Below, in pieces: positions 23,057-31,420 of a DNA stretch of 33,800 nucleotides. A program made the position numbers and the translations under genes. The stretch comes from Streptomyces sp. AcH 505 (GTDB taxonomy: Bacteria; Actinomycetota; Actinomycetes; Streptomycetales; Streptomycetaceae). The stretch lies in assembly GCF_000818175.1 (NCBI RefSeq), contig NZ_JTIY01000001.1, positions 3,250,290 through 3,284,089 on the forward strand, in the 5' to 3' direction. The first letter of the stretch is position 1; each line of letters opens with the position of its first letter. The notes under the pieces are model-generated. The model did not search any database, was not told the DNA's origin, and saw nothing but the letters and a program-made list of their open reading frames with translations.

Positions 23057-24328
23057 TTGCGACGTCGCCTGATCAGCTCCACGCTCGCCGTGGTGCTCGT
23101 CGTCATCGCCGTCTTCGGCGTATCCCTCGTCATCGTCGAGACCCGCACCATCAGCAGCAGCGCCCAGGAGAGCGTGGACTCCGAGGCGCTGCGGCTGGTG
23201 AGCATCGTCGACAGCCGGCTGCTCGGCGGCGAACACATCACGGCCGGTGTGCTGCGCCAGCAGATCGGCGCCGAGCGCTACGGCCGGATCGAGATGCCAG
23301 GACGGCCGCCCGTCGAGATCGGCGAGCACCCCACGGGCAGTGTGATCCGCGGCACGGCGCGCGGCGAGGAGGGCGAGACCGTCACCGTCGAGGAGCGCCG
23401 CTCCTCCGTCACGCGTGAGGTCGGCCGCACCCTGCTCATCATCGGCGCCGTGGCGCTGCTGGCCGTCATCGCCGCCGTCCTGCTCGCCGTACGGCAGGCC
23501 AACAAGCTGGCCTCGCCCCTCACCGACCTCGCCGAGACCGCCGAACGCCTCGGCTCGGGGGACCCGCGCCCCCGCCACAAGCGGTACGCCGTCCCCGAGC
23601 TGGACCGGGTCGCCGACGTGCTCGACTCCAGCGCCGAGCGCATCGCCCGGATGCTGACCGCCGAGCGCCGGCTGGCGGCCGACGCGTCCCACCAGCTCCG
23701 TACGCCGCTGACAGCCCTGTCCATGCGGCTGGAGGAGATCACCGTCACCGACGACCTCACCACCGTCAGGGAAGAGGCGACGATCGCGCTGACCCAGGTG
23801 GAGCGGCTGACCGACGTCGTGGAGCGGCTGCTGACCAACGCCCGCGACCCGCGCACCGGCTCCGCCGTCGCCTTCGACCTGGACGAGGTCGTCAAGCAGC
23901 AGATCGAGGAGTGGCGCCCCGCCTACCGCAGCGCGGGCCGCGCCATCGTCTGCTCGGGCCGACAGGGCATGCGGGCCGTCGGTACGCCGGGAGCCGTCGC
24001 ACAGGTGCTGGCGGCGCTGATCGAGAACTCACTCATGCACGGCGGCGGTACGGTCGCGCTGCGCACCCGGGTCACCGGGAACCAGGCCGTCATCGAGGTG
24101 ACCGACGAAGGGCCCGGCGTGCCGCCCGACCTCGGGGCGCGGATCTTCGAGCGCTCCATCAGCGGCCGCAACTCCACCGGGATCGGCCTCGCCGTGGCCC
24201 GCGACCTCGCGGAGGCGGACGGCGGCAGGCTCGAACTGCTCCAGCAGCACCCGCCGGTCTTCGCGCTCTTCCTCAGCCGCGAGGCCCGGATCGGCCTGCC
24301 GAAGGAACCGGAGCGGCCTGTGCGGTGA
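23057..24328 (+). CDS. Two-component sensor histidine kinase
   Basis: A 423-residue membrane kinase, partner of the preceding regulator. Transmembrane helices lie at about residues 8-27 and 124-146 and flank an extracytoplasmic loop of about 95 residues that should sense the signal. A HAMP-like linker follows (LASPLTDLAETAERLGSGDP), then the H-box DASHQLRTPLTALSMRLEEI (phosphorylated His212), the N-box VLAALIENSLMHGGG, the G1 box VTDEGPGVP and the G2 box NSTGIGLAVARDLAE. The start is TTG 23057, the first in-frame initiator that begins the basic, hydrophobic N-terminus; it lies 7 bases after the regulator stop. A longer frame to 22979 overlaps the regulator. Its last 56 bases overlap the convergent GtrA gene. 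Confidence 0.9.
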   Translation: MRRRLISSTLAVVLVVIAVFGVSLVIVETRTISSSAQESVDSEALRLVSIVDSRLLGGEHITAGVLRQQIGAERYGRIEMPGRPPVEIGEHPTGSVIRGTARGEEGETVTVEERRSSVTREVGRTLLIIGAVALLAVIAAVLLAVRQANKLASPLTDLAETAERLGSGDPRPRHKRYAVPELDRVADVLDSSAERIARMLTAERRLAADASHQLRTPLTALSMRLEEITVTDDLTTVREEATIALTQVERLTDVVERLLTNARDPRTGSAVAFDLDEVVKQQIEEWRPAYRSAGRAIVCSGRQGMRAVGTPGAVAQVLAALIENSLMHGGGTVALRTRVTGNQAVIEVTDEGPGVPPDLGARIFERSISGRNSTGIGLAVARDLAEADGGRLELLQQHPPVFALFLSREARIGLPKEPERPVR

Positions 24329-24776
24329 TCTCCTCGGCCGCCGCCGGCACCGCGCGGAACACCCACGAGCGGTACGACCAGAAGCGGAAGAGCGTCGCGA
24401 CACCGATGCCGATGAACTTGAACACATTGCTCTGCAGCGGCGAGTCCCAGCCGAAGCCGTACGTCGCGACGAACAGCACACCGTTCTCGATGACCAGCCC
24501 CACCGCGCTGAAGAGCAGGAACAGCGACAGCTCCTTCGTGCGCCCGCCCTTGTCGCGGTCCCGGTAGGTGAAGTACCGGAAGCCGACGTAGTTGAAGACG
24601 ATGGCGATGACGGTGGCCACCACACTGGCCCGCACCACCTGGAGATCGGTCGTGTGCCGGACGAGGTTGAACGCCAGCAGATTGACCAGCAGGCCCGCAG
24701 CGCCCACCGCGCCGAACTTGACCACCTCACGCACGAGGCGGTCCAGCCGCACGCGGAGTGCGTTCCGTTCGCTCAT
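24273..24776 (-). CDS. GtrA family membrane protein
   Basis: A 167-residue protein with four hydrophobic helices (about 18-37, 45-66, 83-104 and 112-132). FGAVGAAGLLVNLLAFNLVR near the start, FNYVGFRYFTYRD and a final FRFWSYRSWVF are typical of the GtrA family. These proteins are thought to move polyprenyl-linked sugars across the membrane or assist glycosyltransferases that modify cell-wall polymers. The ATG at 24776 diverges from purK. The 3' end overlaps the kinase gene by 56 bases in opposite orientation; the overlap encodes only a polar, low-complexity tail here. The specific substrate is unknown. Confidence 0.88.
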   Translation of the reverse strand: MSERNALRVRLDRLVREVVKFGAVGAAGLLVNLLAFNLVRHTTDLQVVRASVVATVIAIVFNYVGFRYFTYRDRDKGGRTKELSLFLLFSAVGLVIENGVLFVATYGFGWDSPLQSNVFKFIGIGVATLFRFWSYRSWVFRAVPAAAEEITAQAAPVPSAGRSGPRG

Positions 24777-24847
24777 ATGCTCGTCAGCCCCGTCCGTCGA
24801 ATTCCCACCATGCTAACCACCGCCTCATCGGCGGATACCCTGGAAGG

Positions 24848-26011
24848 GTGACGTTCCCGGTAATCGGCATGGTCGGCGGCGGCCAGCTCGCCCGCATGAC
24901 CCACGAGGCGGGTATCCCCCTCGGCCTGAGATTCAAGCTGCTCAGCGACACGGCGCAGGATTCTGCGGCCCAGGTCGTGCACGATGTCGTCGTGGGGGAC
25001 TACCACGACCTCGACACGCTGCGTGACTTCGCCCGCGGTTGCGATGTGATCACGTTCGACCACGAGCATGTGCCGATCGAACACCTCCGCGCGCTGGAGG
25101 CCGACGGCATTCCCGTACGGCCGGGCCCCGACGCGCTGATCCACGCCCAGGACAAGGGCGTGATGCGCGCCCGGCTCACCGAGCTGGGCGCGCCCTGCCC
25201 ACGCCACCGCATCGTCGCCGACCCGGCCGACGCGGTGGCCTTCGCGGCGGAGGGCGTCGTCGGTGGCGGCGTCGCGGGCGACGGGTTCCCGATCATCCTC
25301 AAGACCGTGCGCGGCGGCTACGACGGCAAGGGCGTCTGGTTCGTACGCTCGGCCGAGGACGCGGAGGAGCCCTTCAAGGCGGGCGTGCCCGTCCTCGCCG
25401 AGGAGAAGGTCGACTTCGTACGGGAACTCGCGGCGAACATCGTCCGCTCCCCGCACGGCCAGGCCGTCGCCTACCCCGTCGTCGAGTCGCAGCAGGTCGA
25501 CGGCGTGTGCGACACGGTCATCGCCCCCGCCCCCGGGCTGTCCGACGCGCTGGCGGGGGAGGCCCAGCAGCTCGCCCTGCGGATCGCCGCCGAGCTGGGT
25601 GTCGTCGGGCACCTCGCCGTCGAACTCTTCGAGACGCGGGACGGCCGCATCCTCGTCAACGAACTCGCGATGCGCCCGCACAACTCCGGCCACTGGACCC
25701 AGGACGGCGCGATCACCTCGCAGTTCGCCAACCACGTACGGGCCGTGCTCGACCTGCCGCTCGGCGACCCGCGCGCCCGCGCACCGTGGACGGTCATGTG
25801 CAACGTGCTCGGCGGGGACTACCCCGACATGTACGCGGCGTATCTGCACTGCATGGCACGGGACCCGCAGCTGAAGATCCACATGTACGGCAAGGACGTC
25901 AAACCGGGCCGTAAGGTCGGGCACGTCAACACGTACGGCGACGACCTGGACGACGTGCTGGAGCGCGCCCGCCACGCCGCCGGCTACCTCAGAGGAACAA
26001 TCACCGAATGA
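24848..26011 (+). CDS. purK: N5-carboxyaminoimidazole ribonucleotide synthase
   Basis: ATP-grasp enzyme that carboxylates AIR to N5-CAIR in purine synthesis, in the cytoplasm. The 387 residues include the N-terminal [31 protein letters not shown], the ATP-grasp lid [37 protein letters not shown] and the catalytic [18 protein letters not shown] with [11 protein letters not shown]. The GTG at 24848 lacks a well-placed ribosome site (GGAAGG abuts it). TACCCT at 24836-24841 lies 6 bases upstream as a -10, so a leaderless mRNA starting on the GTG is likely. The stop overlaps purE (ATGA), as expected for two enzymes acting in sequence. Confidence 0.95.
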   Translation: MTFPVIGMVGGGQLARMTHEAGIPLGLRFKLLSDTAQDSAAQVVHDVVVGDYHDLDTLRDFARGCDVITFDHEHVPIEHLRALEADGIPVRPGPDALIHAQDKGVMRARLTELGAPCPRHRIVADPADAVAFAAEGVVGGGVAGDGFPIILKTVRGGYDGKGVWFVRSAEDAEEPFKAGVPVLAEEKVDFVRELAANIVRSPHGQAVAYPVVESQQVDGVCDTVIAPAPGLSDALAGEAQQLALRIAAELGVVGHLAVELFETRDGRILVNELAMRPHNSGHWTQDGAITSQFANHVRAVLDLPLGDPRARAPWTVMCNVLGGDYPDMYAAYLHCMARDPQLKIHMYGKDVKPGRKVGHVNTYGDDLDDVLERARHAAGYLRGTITE

Positions 26012-26532
26012 CCTCCCCCCTCATCGGCATCGTCATGGGCTCCGACTCGGACTGGCCCGTCATGGAGGCGGCGGCCGACGCCCTCGGCGAATTCTCCGTC
26101 CCGTACGAGGTCGACGTGGTCTCCGCGCACCGGATGCCGCGCGAGATGATCGCGTACGGCGAGCAGGCGGCGGGCCGCGGCCTCAAGGCGATCATCGCGG
26201 GCGCCGGCGGCGCGGCCCATCTGCCCGGCATGCTGGCCTCCGTCACACCGCTGCCGGTGATCGGCGTCCCCGTACCGCTGAAGTACCTCGACGGCATGGA
26301 CTCGCTGCTGTCGATCGTCCAGATGCCGGCCGGTGTCCCCGTCGCCACGGTCTCGGTGGGCGGCGCGCGCAACGCGGGGCTGCTCGCGGCCCGGATCCTC
26401 GCCGCGCACGACCCCGAACTGCAGGCGCGGATGCGCGAGTTCCAGCAGGAGCTGAACGACCAGGCGACGCAGAAGGGCAAGCGTCTGCGCGCCAAGGTCG
26501 AGGGTCCCGGCTCCTTCGGATTCGGAAAGTGA
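26008..26532 (+). CDS. purE: N5-carboxyaminoimidazole ribonucleotide mutase
   Basis: Class I PurE that converts N5-CAIR to CAIR. Its 174 residues contain the substrate loop [38 protein letters not shown] with the catalytic His, [39 protein letters not shown] and [11 protein letters not shown], all standard for class I enzymes. The presence of PurK upstream agrees with class I. Start and stop both overlap neighbours: ATGA with purK and GTGA with the dipeptidase, so the three genes are translationally coupled. The lysine-rich C-terminal tail is slightly longer than in E. coli PurE. Confidence 0.96.
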   Translation: MTSPLIGIVMGSDSDWPVMEAAADALGEFSVPYEVDVVSAHRMPREMIAYGEQAAGRGLKAIIAGAGGAAHLPGMLASVTPLPVIGVPVPLKYLDGMDSLLSIVQMPAGVPVATVSVGGARNAGLLAARILAAHDPELQARMREFQQELNDQATQKGKRLRAKVEGPGSFGFGK

Positions 26533-27752
26533 GCGAAGTGAACTCCGTGAGCGGCATGGACAGCACGGCGGGCGAATATCTCGACAGGGCCCGCGCCCTC
26601 CTCGACGACTTCCCGGTCGTCGACGGCCACAACGACCTGCCGTGGGCGCTGCGCGAACACGTCTGGTACGACCTGGACCGCCTCGACATCGCCGACGACC
26701 AGACCGGCCGGCTGCACACCGACATCGCGCGGCTGCGCAAGGGCGGTGTCGGGGCCCAGTTCTGGTCGGTGTACGTCCAGTCCGACATGGCCGGTGACGA
26801 CGCGGTCAGCGCGACGCTGGAACAGATCGACGTCGTCGGCCGGCTCATCGACCGCTACCCCCACGACCTGGCGCGCGCCCGGACCGCGGACGAGATGGAG
26901 ACCGCGCGCCGCGAGGGCCGGATCGCGTCCCTCATGGGCGCGGAGGGTGGCCACTCGATCAACAACTCGATGGCCACGCTGCGCGCGCTGTACACGCTGG
27001 GCGTGCGGTACATGACGCTCACCCACAACGACAACCTGCGGTGGGCCGACTCGGCCACGGACGAGCCGGGCGTCGGCGGCCTCTCCGCGTTCGGCCGAGA
27101 GGTCGTACGGGAGATGAACCGGCTCGGCATGCTGGTCGACCTCTCGCACGTCGCGGCGACGACCATGCGCGACGCGCTCGAAGCGACCGAGGCGCCGGTG
27201 ATCTTCTCGCACTCGTCGTCCCGGGCGATCTGCGACCACCCGCGCAACATCCCCGACGACGTGCTGGCGGCGCTGCCGGCGAACGGCGGCGTCGCGATGG
27301 CCACGTTCGTACCGAAGTTCATCCTTCCCGAGGCGGTGGCCTGGACGAAGGCGGCGGACGAGAACCTGCGCGCGCACGGCTTCCACCACCTGGACACCAA
27401 GGCCGATGCGATGAAGCTGCACGAGGCCTTCGAAGCCGCGAACCCGCGCCCGGCGGCGACGGCTTCGACGGTCGCCGACCACCTCGACCACATGCGCGAG
27501 GTCGCGGGCATCGACCATGTGGGCATCGGCGGCGACTTCGACGGGACGGCGTTCACGCCGACGGACCTGCACGACGTGGCGGACTACCCGAACCTGATCG
27601 CCGAGCTGCTGTCACGCAAGTGGTCGACGGAGGACGTCTCCAAACTGACCTGGCAGAACGCGGTACGGGTACTGCGGGCGGCCGAGTCGGTCGCGGCGTC
27701 GCTGAGCTCGCGGGAGCCGTCACGGGCGACGCTGGCGCTGGACGAGGGGTAG
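26529..27752 (+). CDS. Membrane dipeptidase, M19 family (renal dipeptidase homologue)
   Basis: Dinuclear zinc dipeptidase of the amidohydrolase superfamily, 407 residues. Metal ligands are visible in [12 protein letters not shown] (His34, Asp36), the bridging Glu in [37 protein letters not shown] and [13 protein letters not shown]. No signal peptide is seen, so it is probably cytoplasmic, unlike mammalian renal dipeptidase. The S. coelicolor homologue Sco3058 has been structurally and kinetically characterised as a close bacterial relative of human renal dipeptidase that cleaves dipeptides with D-residues at the C-terminal side; this protein is probably its orthologue. The GTG at 26529 overlaps the purE stop. 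Why a dipeptidase is coupled to purine genes is unclear. Confidence 0.93.
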   Translation: MSEVNSVSGMDSTAGEYLDRARALLDDFPVVDGHNDLPWALREHVWYDLDRLDIADDQTGRLHTDIARLRKGGVGAQFWSVYVQSDMAGDDAVSATLEQIDVVGRLIDRYPHDLARARTADEMETARREGRIASLMGAEGGHSINNSMATLRALYTLGVRYMTLTHNDNLRWADSATDEPGVGGLSAFGREVVREMNRLGMLVDLSHVAATTMRDALEATEAPVIFSHSSSRAICDHPRNIPDDVLAALPANGGVAMATFVPKFILPEAVAWTKAADENLRAHGFHHLDTKADAMKLHEAFEAANPRPAATASTVADHLDHMREVAGIDHVGIGGDFDGTAFTPTDLHDVADYPNLIAELLSRKWSTEDVSKLTWQNAVRVLRAAESVAASLSSREPSRATLALDEG

Positions 27753-28053
27753 GTCGGTTCGTTCGGGGTTCTGTCCGGCGTTTCTGTTCGGCCGGTGGTC
27801 GGTGCGGGGTCGTGGTTGCGGTGGTTGCCGGGGGCCGTTCCGGGGTCGCGTCCTGCGCGGTGTCGCCGTCCGGCGCGGTTTCTGGTTGCGGGTTGTGGTT
27901 GCGGTGGTTGCCGGGTGCCGTTCCGGGGTCGTGTCCTGCGCTGCATGATTTACGGCGCGTACTCGCCTGACGCGGAGCCACCGCCGAGATGCGCCACAAA
28001 TCACGCTCTACGCTCCGGACACCACCCCTGCACGGACCCCCTTCAGCCCGCGA
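27753..28053. other. Intergenic region after the dipeptidase gene
   Basis: This 301-bp gap holds the 47-bp direct repeat described separately and a less GC-rich stretch near 27940-28010 (GCATGATTTACGG, CAAATCACGCTCTACG). Frames crossing it lack streptomycete codon bias and have no ribosome sites, so I see no gene. No convincing terminator hairpin was found despite the convergent genes on either side. Confidence 0.6.
27812..27941. repeat. 47-bp imperfect direct repeat, 83-bp period
   Basis: Copy 1 (27812-27858) and copy 2 (27895-27941) differ at only two of 47 positions. Each starts GTGGTTGCGGTGGTTGCCGG and ends with GTCCTGCGC. The 36-bp spacer is unrelated except for GGTTGCGG-type words. It is a recent local duplication, or a small repeat element, in non-coding DNA. 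Confidence 0.85.
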
Positions 28054-28404
28054 CTAACAGGCGCACAGGCAGAACGGGTGGCCCGCCGGGTCGCCGTAGA
28101 CCCTGAACGTGCGCTCGCGGTCCGACGTGTCCAGCGGCTTCGCGCCCAGCGCCAGGACCTGCTTCTCGGCCGCGTCCAAGTCCTCGACGGCCAGGTCGAG
28201 ATGGAACTGCTGCGACCCGTCGTCCGAGGGCCACGTCGGCGGCACGTAGCCGGGCGCGGCCTGGAAGGCGAGTGCGGTGCCGTCCAGTTCGACCCAGCCG
28301 TCCTCCTGCTTGATCTCGCCACCCAGGAGTTCGGCGTAGAAGCCGGCCAGCGCGACCGGGTCGGGGCAGTCCAGGACGATGGCGCCCAGTGTGGCGGTAG
28401 GCAT
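28054..28404 (-). CDS. VOC (glyoxalase/bleomycin-resistance) superfamily protein
   Basis: A 116-residue single-domain protein. It shows ATLGAIVLDCPDPVALAGFY with AELLGGEIKQEDGWVEL in the first beta-alpha-beta-beta-beta unit. QQFHLDLAVEDLDAAEKQVL and a final RVYGDPAGHPFCLC make up the second. The usual metal or substrate positions His and Glu are only partly present (QFHLDL has the His), so enzyme activity is unclear. The ATG at 28404 follows AAGGAG. It diverges from the remnant of a CGNR zinc-finger gene, a common neighbour of VOC genes in actinomycetes. The role is unknown; binding of a small hydrophobic compound is the usual guess for this subgroup. Confidence 0.88.
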   Translation of the reverse strand: MPTATLGAIVLDCPDPVALAGFYAELLGGEIKQEDGWVELDGTALAFQAAPGYVPPTWPSDDGSQQFHLDLAVEDLDAAEKQVLALGAKPLDTSDRERTFRVYGDPAGHPFCLCAC

Positions 28405-28424
28405 CTGGTTCTCCTTCGTGTCGG

Positions 28425-28466
28425 CTTCTTCGTTACTGGTAGGTCTTCTTAACTGGTAACGGTTAC
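28425..28466. promoter_or_regulatory. Repeated ACTGGTA motifs and a GTAAC palindrome upstream of the VOC gene
   Basis: CTTCTT...ACTGGTA occurs twice (28425-28441 and 28445-28458), followed by GTAAC-G-GTTAC (28456-28466). This AT-richer patch lies between the divergent VOC gene and the regulator relic. It may be the operator that the lost regulator, or another protein, bound. Confidence 0.4.
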
Positions 28467-28468
28467 TG

Positions 28469-28705
28469 CATGGTGCCACCGACTGGCTGGACACGGCCGA
28501 GGGCCGGGCCGAGTTCGGGCTGGCGCCCGACGGTGTCGCCGACGCTCGTGAGCTGCGTGAAGCGCTGCGCGCTGCTGTCCCGCGTCGCGCTGGCCGTTGC
28601 TACCGCGGCTGCCGACGGTACGTGGTCGCGTCTCAAGGCGTGCGAGGCCGAGACCTGCCGGTGGGCGTATTACGACCGCAGCCCGGCGGGTCGCGGACAC
28701 GACCT
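28469..28705 (+). pseudogene. Remnant of a CGNR zinc-finger (ABATE domain) regulator
   Basis: One frame encodes ATDWLDTAEGRAEFGLAPDG then VADARELREALRAAV, the ABATE-domain pattern, with a stop codon (TAA 28457-28459) just upstream and no start. A second frame further on encodes RVALAVATAAADGTWSRLKA then CEAETCRWAYYDRSPAGRG, the beginning of the CGNR zinc finger (CxxxxCRWAxYDRS). The domain middle, the second cysteine pair and the C-terminus are missing. The relic stops at the end of the convergent dehydrogenase gene. At least two deletions or frameshifts are needed to explain it. I infer a lost regulator of the VOC gene. Confidence 0.72.
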
Positions 28706-30050
28706 AGGCGCGGGGCCGGCCCATCGCGCGGTATGTCCAGCCGGCGGTGCGCCAGAGCTGGGGGTCGAGGGCGTTGCGGCCGTCCAGGATCAGCTTGCGG
28801 GACGCGGCAGCGCCCAGCACCGCCGGGTCGAGGTCGCGGAACTCGCGCCACTCCGTGAGGTGCAGGACGACATCGGCGCCGCGTACCGCGTCCACGGCCG
28901 ACTCCGCGTACCCGAGCGTCGGGAAGAGTCGCTTGGCGTTCTCCATGCCCTTCGGGTCGTAGACGGTGACCTGGCCGCCCTGGAGATGGATCTGGCCGGC
29001 GACATTGAGCGCGGGGGAGTCGCGTACGTCGTCCGAGTCCGGCTTGAACGTCGCGCCGAGTACGGCGACCCGCTTGCCGAGGAACGAGCCGTCGCCGCCG
29101 ACCGCCTCGCGCGCCAGCTCCACCATGTGGCCGCGGCGGCGCATGTTGATCGAGTCGACCTCGCGCAGGAACGTCAGGGCCTGGTCGGCGCCCAGTTCGC
29201 CGGCGCGCGCCATGAACGCGCGGATGTCCTTCGGCAGACACCCGCCGCCGAAGCCGATCCCGGCGCGCAGGAACTTCTTGCCGATCCGCTCGTCGTGGCC
29301 CAGCGCCTCGGCGAGCTTCTGTACGTCGCCGCCCGCCGCCTCGCAGACCTCGGCCATCGCGTTGATGAAGGAGATCTTCGTGGCGAGGAAGGAGTTCGCC
29401 GCCGTCTTGACCAGCTCGGCGGTCGGGAAGTCGGTGACGACGAAGGGCGAGCCCTCGCCGACGGGGGTCGCGTACACCTCGCGCAGGATGCGCTCGGCGC
29501 GCTCGCTGTGGACGCCGATGACGATCCGGTCGGGGTGCAGGGTGTCCTGGACGGCGAAGCCCTCCCGGAGGAATTCCGGGTTCCAGGCCAGCTCCACCTC
29601 GTCGCGCGCGGGCGCCAGTTCGGCGATGCGCCCGGCCAGCCGTTCGGCGCTGCCGACGGGTACGGTCGACTTGCCGACGACCAGCGCGGGCTTGGCCAGG
29701 TGTTTGGCGAGGCTCTCCACGGCGGAATCGACGTAGCTCATGTCGCACGCGTACTCGCCGTGCTTCTGCGGGGTGTTCACGCAGATGAAGTGCACATCGC
29801 CGAACTCGGCCAGCTCCGCCCAGTCCATCGTGAACCGCAGCCGTCCCGACGAGCCCTCGATGCCGGCGACGTGTTTGTGCAGCAGCTCCTCAAGACCCGG
29901 CTCGTACATCGGCACCCGCCCGGCCGAGAGCATGTCGATCTTCTCGGGCACCACGTCGAGCCCGAGCACGTCGAAGCCCAGCTCCGCCATGGCCGCGGCG
30001 TGCGTGGCGCCGAGGTAGCCGGTGCCGATCACGGTGATCTTGAGGGCCAT
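28704..30050 (-). CDS. UDP-glucose/GDP-mannose dehydrogenase family protein
   Basis: NAD-dependent four-electron oxidoreductase, probably making a UDP-uronic acid for cell-surface polymers. The 448 residues have the N-terminal Rossmann motif KITVIGTGYLGATHAAAMAE, VGKSTVPVGSAERL, ELAWNPEFLREGFAVQDTLH, the central helix TAELVKTAANSFLATKISFI with NAMAEVCEAAG, and the catalytic cysteine in GIGFGGGCLPKDIRAFM. The C-terminal domain has VLGATFKPDSDDVRDSPALN and ADVVLHLTEWREF. All key residues are present. The ATG at 30050 has GGAG 7 bases upstream. The stop abuts the CGNR relic. UDP-glucose is the likeliest substrate by resemblance, but GDP-mannose or UDP-HexNAc are not excluded. Confidence 0.9.
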   Translation of the reverse strand: MALKITVIGTGYLGATHAAAMAELGFDVLGLDVVPEKIDMLSAGRVPMYEPGLEELLHKHVAGIEGSSGRLRFTMDWAELAEFGDVHFICVNTPQKHGEYACDMSYVDSAVESLAKHLAKPALVVGKSTVPVGSAERLAGRIAELAPARDEVELAWNPEFLREGFAVQDTLHPDRIVIGVHSERAERILREVYATPVGEGSPFVVTDFPTAELVKTAANSFLATKISFINAMAEVCEAAGGDVQKLAEALGHDERIGKKFLRAGIGFGGGCLPKDIRAFMARAGELGADQALTFLREVDSINMRRRGHMVELAREAVGGDGSFLGKRVAVLGATFKPDSDDVRDSPALNVAGQIHLQGGQVTVYDPKGMENAKRLFPTLGYAESAVDAVRGADVVLHLTEWREFRDLDPAVLGAAASRKLILDGRNALDPQLWRTAGWTYRAMGRPRA

Positions 30051-30205
30051 GGGTGCTCCAAGGGGCTGCGGACGGGGTGCGGTGCCCGAGCATAGCCGCG
30101 GGCCACCGGGCGTTCGCAGGCGCACTTCGGCGGGCGTGGTGGGCCTCCGTGTCAGCTGTCGGCAAACTCACGTATGCCCGCTGCGGCGGTGGCCTCTAAA
30201 ATTGG

Positions 30206-30227
30206 GTTACTTAACGGTAGTTAGCAT
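30206..30227 (+). promoter_or_regulatory. AT-rich dyad and -10 before the acyl-CoA dehydrogenase gene
   Basis: GTTACTTAACGGTAGTTAGC spans 30206-30225 and contains the dyad TAAC-GGTA-GTTA (30212-30223). TAGCAT (30222-30227) is a possible -10, 18 bases before the GTG at 30246. This island in GC-rich DNA looks like a promoter with an operator, perhaps for a fatty-acid-responsive repressor; that is inference. Confidence 0.4.
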
Positions 30228-30245
30228 CTTGGGGAGTGAAAGACC

Positions 30246-31418
30246 GTGGCCGGACCGGCTGATTTCGACCTGTACCGCCCCGCCGAGGAGCACGAGATGC
30301 TCCGTGAATCCGTGCGGGGACTCGCCGAGGCGAAGATCGCGCCGTTCGCCGCAGCGGTCGACGAGGAGGCGCGCTTCCCGCAGGAGGCCCTGGACGCGCT
30401 GGTCGCGTCCGAGCTGCACGCCGTGCATGTCCCCGAGGAGTACGGCGGCACCGGCGCCGACGCGCTGGCCACGGTCATCGTGATCGAGGAGGTCGCCCGG
30501 GTCTGCGCCTCGTCGTCCCTGATCCCGGCCGTGAACAAGCTCGGCTCGCTGCCGGTGATCCTGTCGGGCAGCGAGGAGCTGAAGGCGAAGTACCTGGCCC
30601 CGCTCGCCAAGGGCGACGCGATGTTCTCGTACTGCCTCTCCGAGCCGGACGCGGGCTCCGACGCGGGCGGCATGAAGACCAGGGCCGTGCGGGACGGCGA
30701 CGACTACGTACTCAACGGCGTGAAGCGCTGGATCACCAACGCGGGCGTGTCCGAGTACTACACGGTCATGGCGGTCACCGACCCCGACAAGCGCACCAAG
30801 GGCATCTCGGCGTTCGTCGTCGAGAAGGGCGACGAGGGCGTCTCGTTCGGCGCCCCGGAGCGGAAGCTGGGCATCAAGGGCTCCCCGACCCGCGAGGTGT
30901 ACCTCGACAACGTCCGCATCCCCGCGTCCCGGCTGATCGGCGCCGAGGGCACCGGCTTCGCCACGGCGATGAAGACCCTGGACCACACGCGCATCACGAT
31001 CGCCGCCCAGGCCCTCGGGATCGCCCAGGGCGCGCTGGACTACGCGAAGGGCTACGTCCAGGAGCGCAAGCAGTTCGGCAAGCCGATCGGCGACTTCCAG
31101 GGCGTGCAGTTCATGCTCGCCGACATGGCCATGAAGCTGGAGGCCGCGCGCCAGCTCACCTACGCGGCGGCGGCCCGCTCGGAGCGCGTCTCCCTCGGCT
31201 CGGCCAAGGAGGACCTGACGTTCTTCGGCGCCGCCGCGAAGTGCTACGCGTCCGACGCGGCGATGGAGATCACGACGGACGCGGTGCAGCTTCTCGGCGG
31301 CTACGGCTACACGCGGGACTACCCGGTGGAGCGCATGATGCGCGACGCGAAGATCACGCAGATCTACGAAGGTACGAATCAGGTCCAGCGCATCGTCATG
31401 GCGCGGAACCTGCCGTAG
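30246..31418 (+). CDS. Acyl-CoA dehydrogenase
   Basis: FAD-dependent enzyme that introduces an alpha-beta double bond into acyl-CoA in beta-oxidation or branched-chain catabolism; the soluble 390-residue length is typical of tetrameric members. The flavin and substrate motif FSYCLSEPDAGSDAGGMKTR, RWITNAGVSEYYTVMAV, RKLGIKGSPTREVYLDNVRI, GYVQERKQFGKPIGDFQGVQ and the C-terminal QLLGGYGYTRDYPVERMMRD and YEGTNQVQRIVMAR (catalytic Glu in the last) are all standard. The GTG at 30246 follows GGGGAGTG. It ends only two bases before the convergent LCP gene, with no terminator between. Chain-length preference cannot be predicted. Confidence 0.95.
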   Translation: MAGPADFDLYRPAEEHEMLRESVRGLAEAKIAPFAAAVDEEARFPQEALDALVASELHAVHVPEEYGGTGADALATVIVIEEVARVCASSSLIPAVNKLGSLPVILSGSEELKAKYLAPLAKGDAMFSYCLSEPDAGSDAGGMKTRAVRDGDDYVLNGVKRWITNAGVSEYYTVMAVTDPDKRTKGISAFVVEKGDEGVSFGAPERKLGIKGSPTREVYLDNVRIPASRLIGAEGTGFATAMKTLDHTRITIAAQALGIAQGALDYAKGYVQERKQFGKPIGDFQGVQFMLADMAMKLEAARQLTYAAAARSERVSLGSAKEDLTFFGAAAKCYASDAAMEITTDAVQLLGGYGYTRDYPVERMMRDAKITQIYEGTNQVQRIVMARNLP

Positions 31419-31420
31419 CC

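Noticed and set aside
28470..30095. 541-codon plus-strand frame over the CGNR relic and the dehydrogenase
   Set aside because: Only its first 75 or so codons resemble a protein family (CGNR); the rest is antisense to a conserved dehydrogenase.
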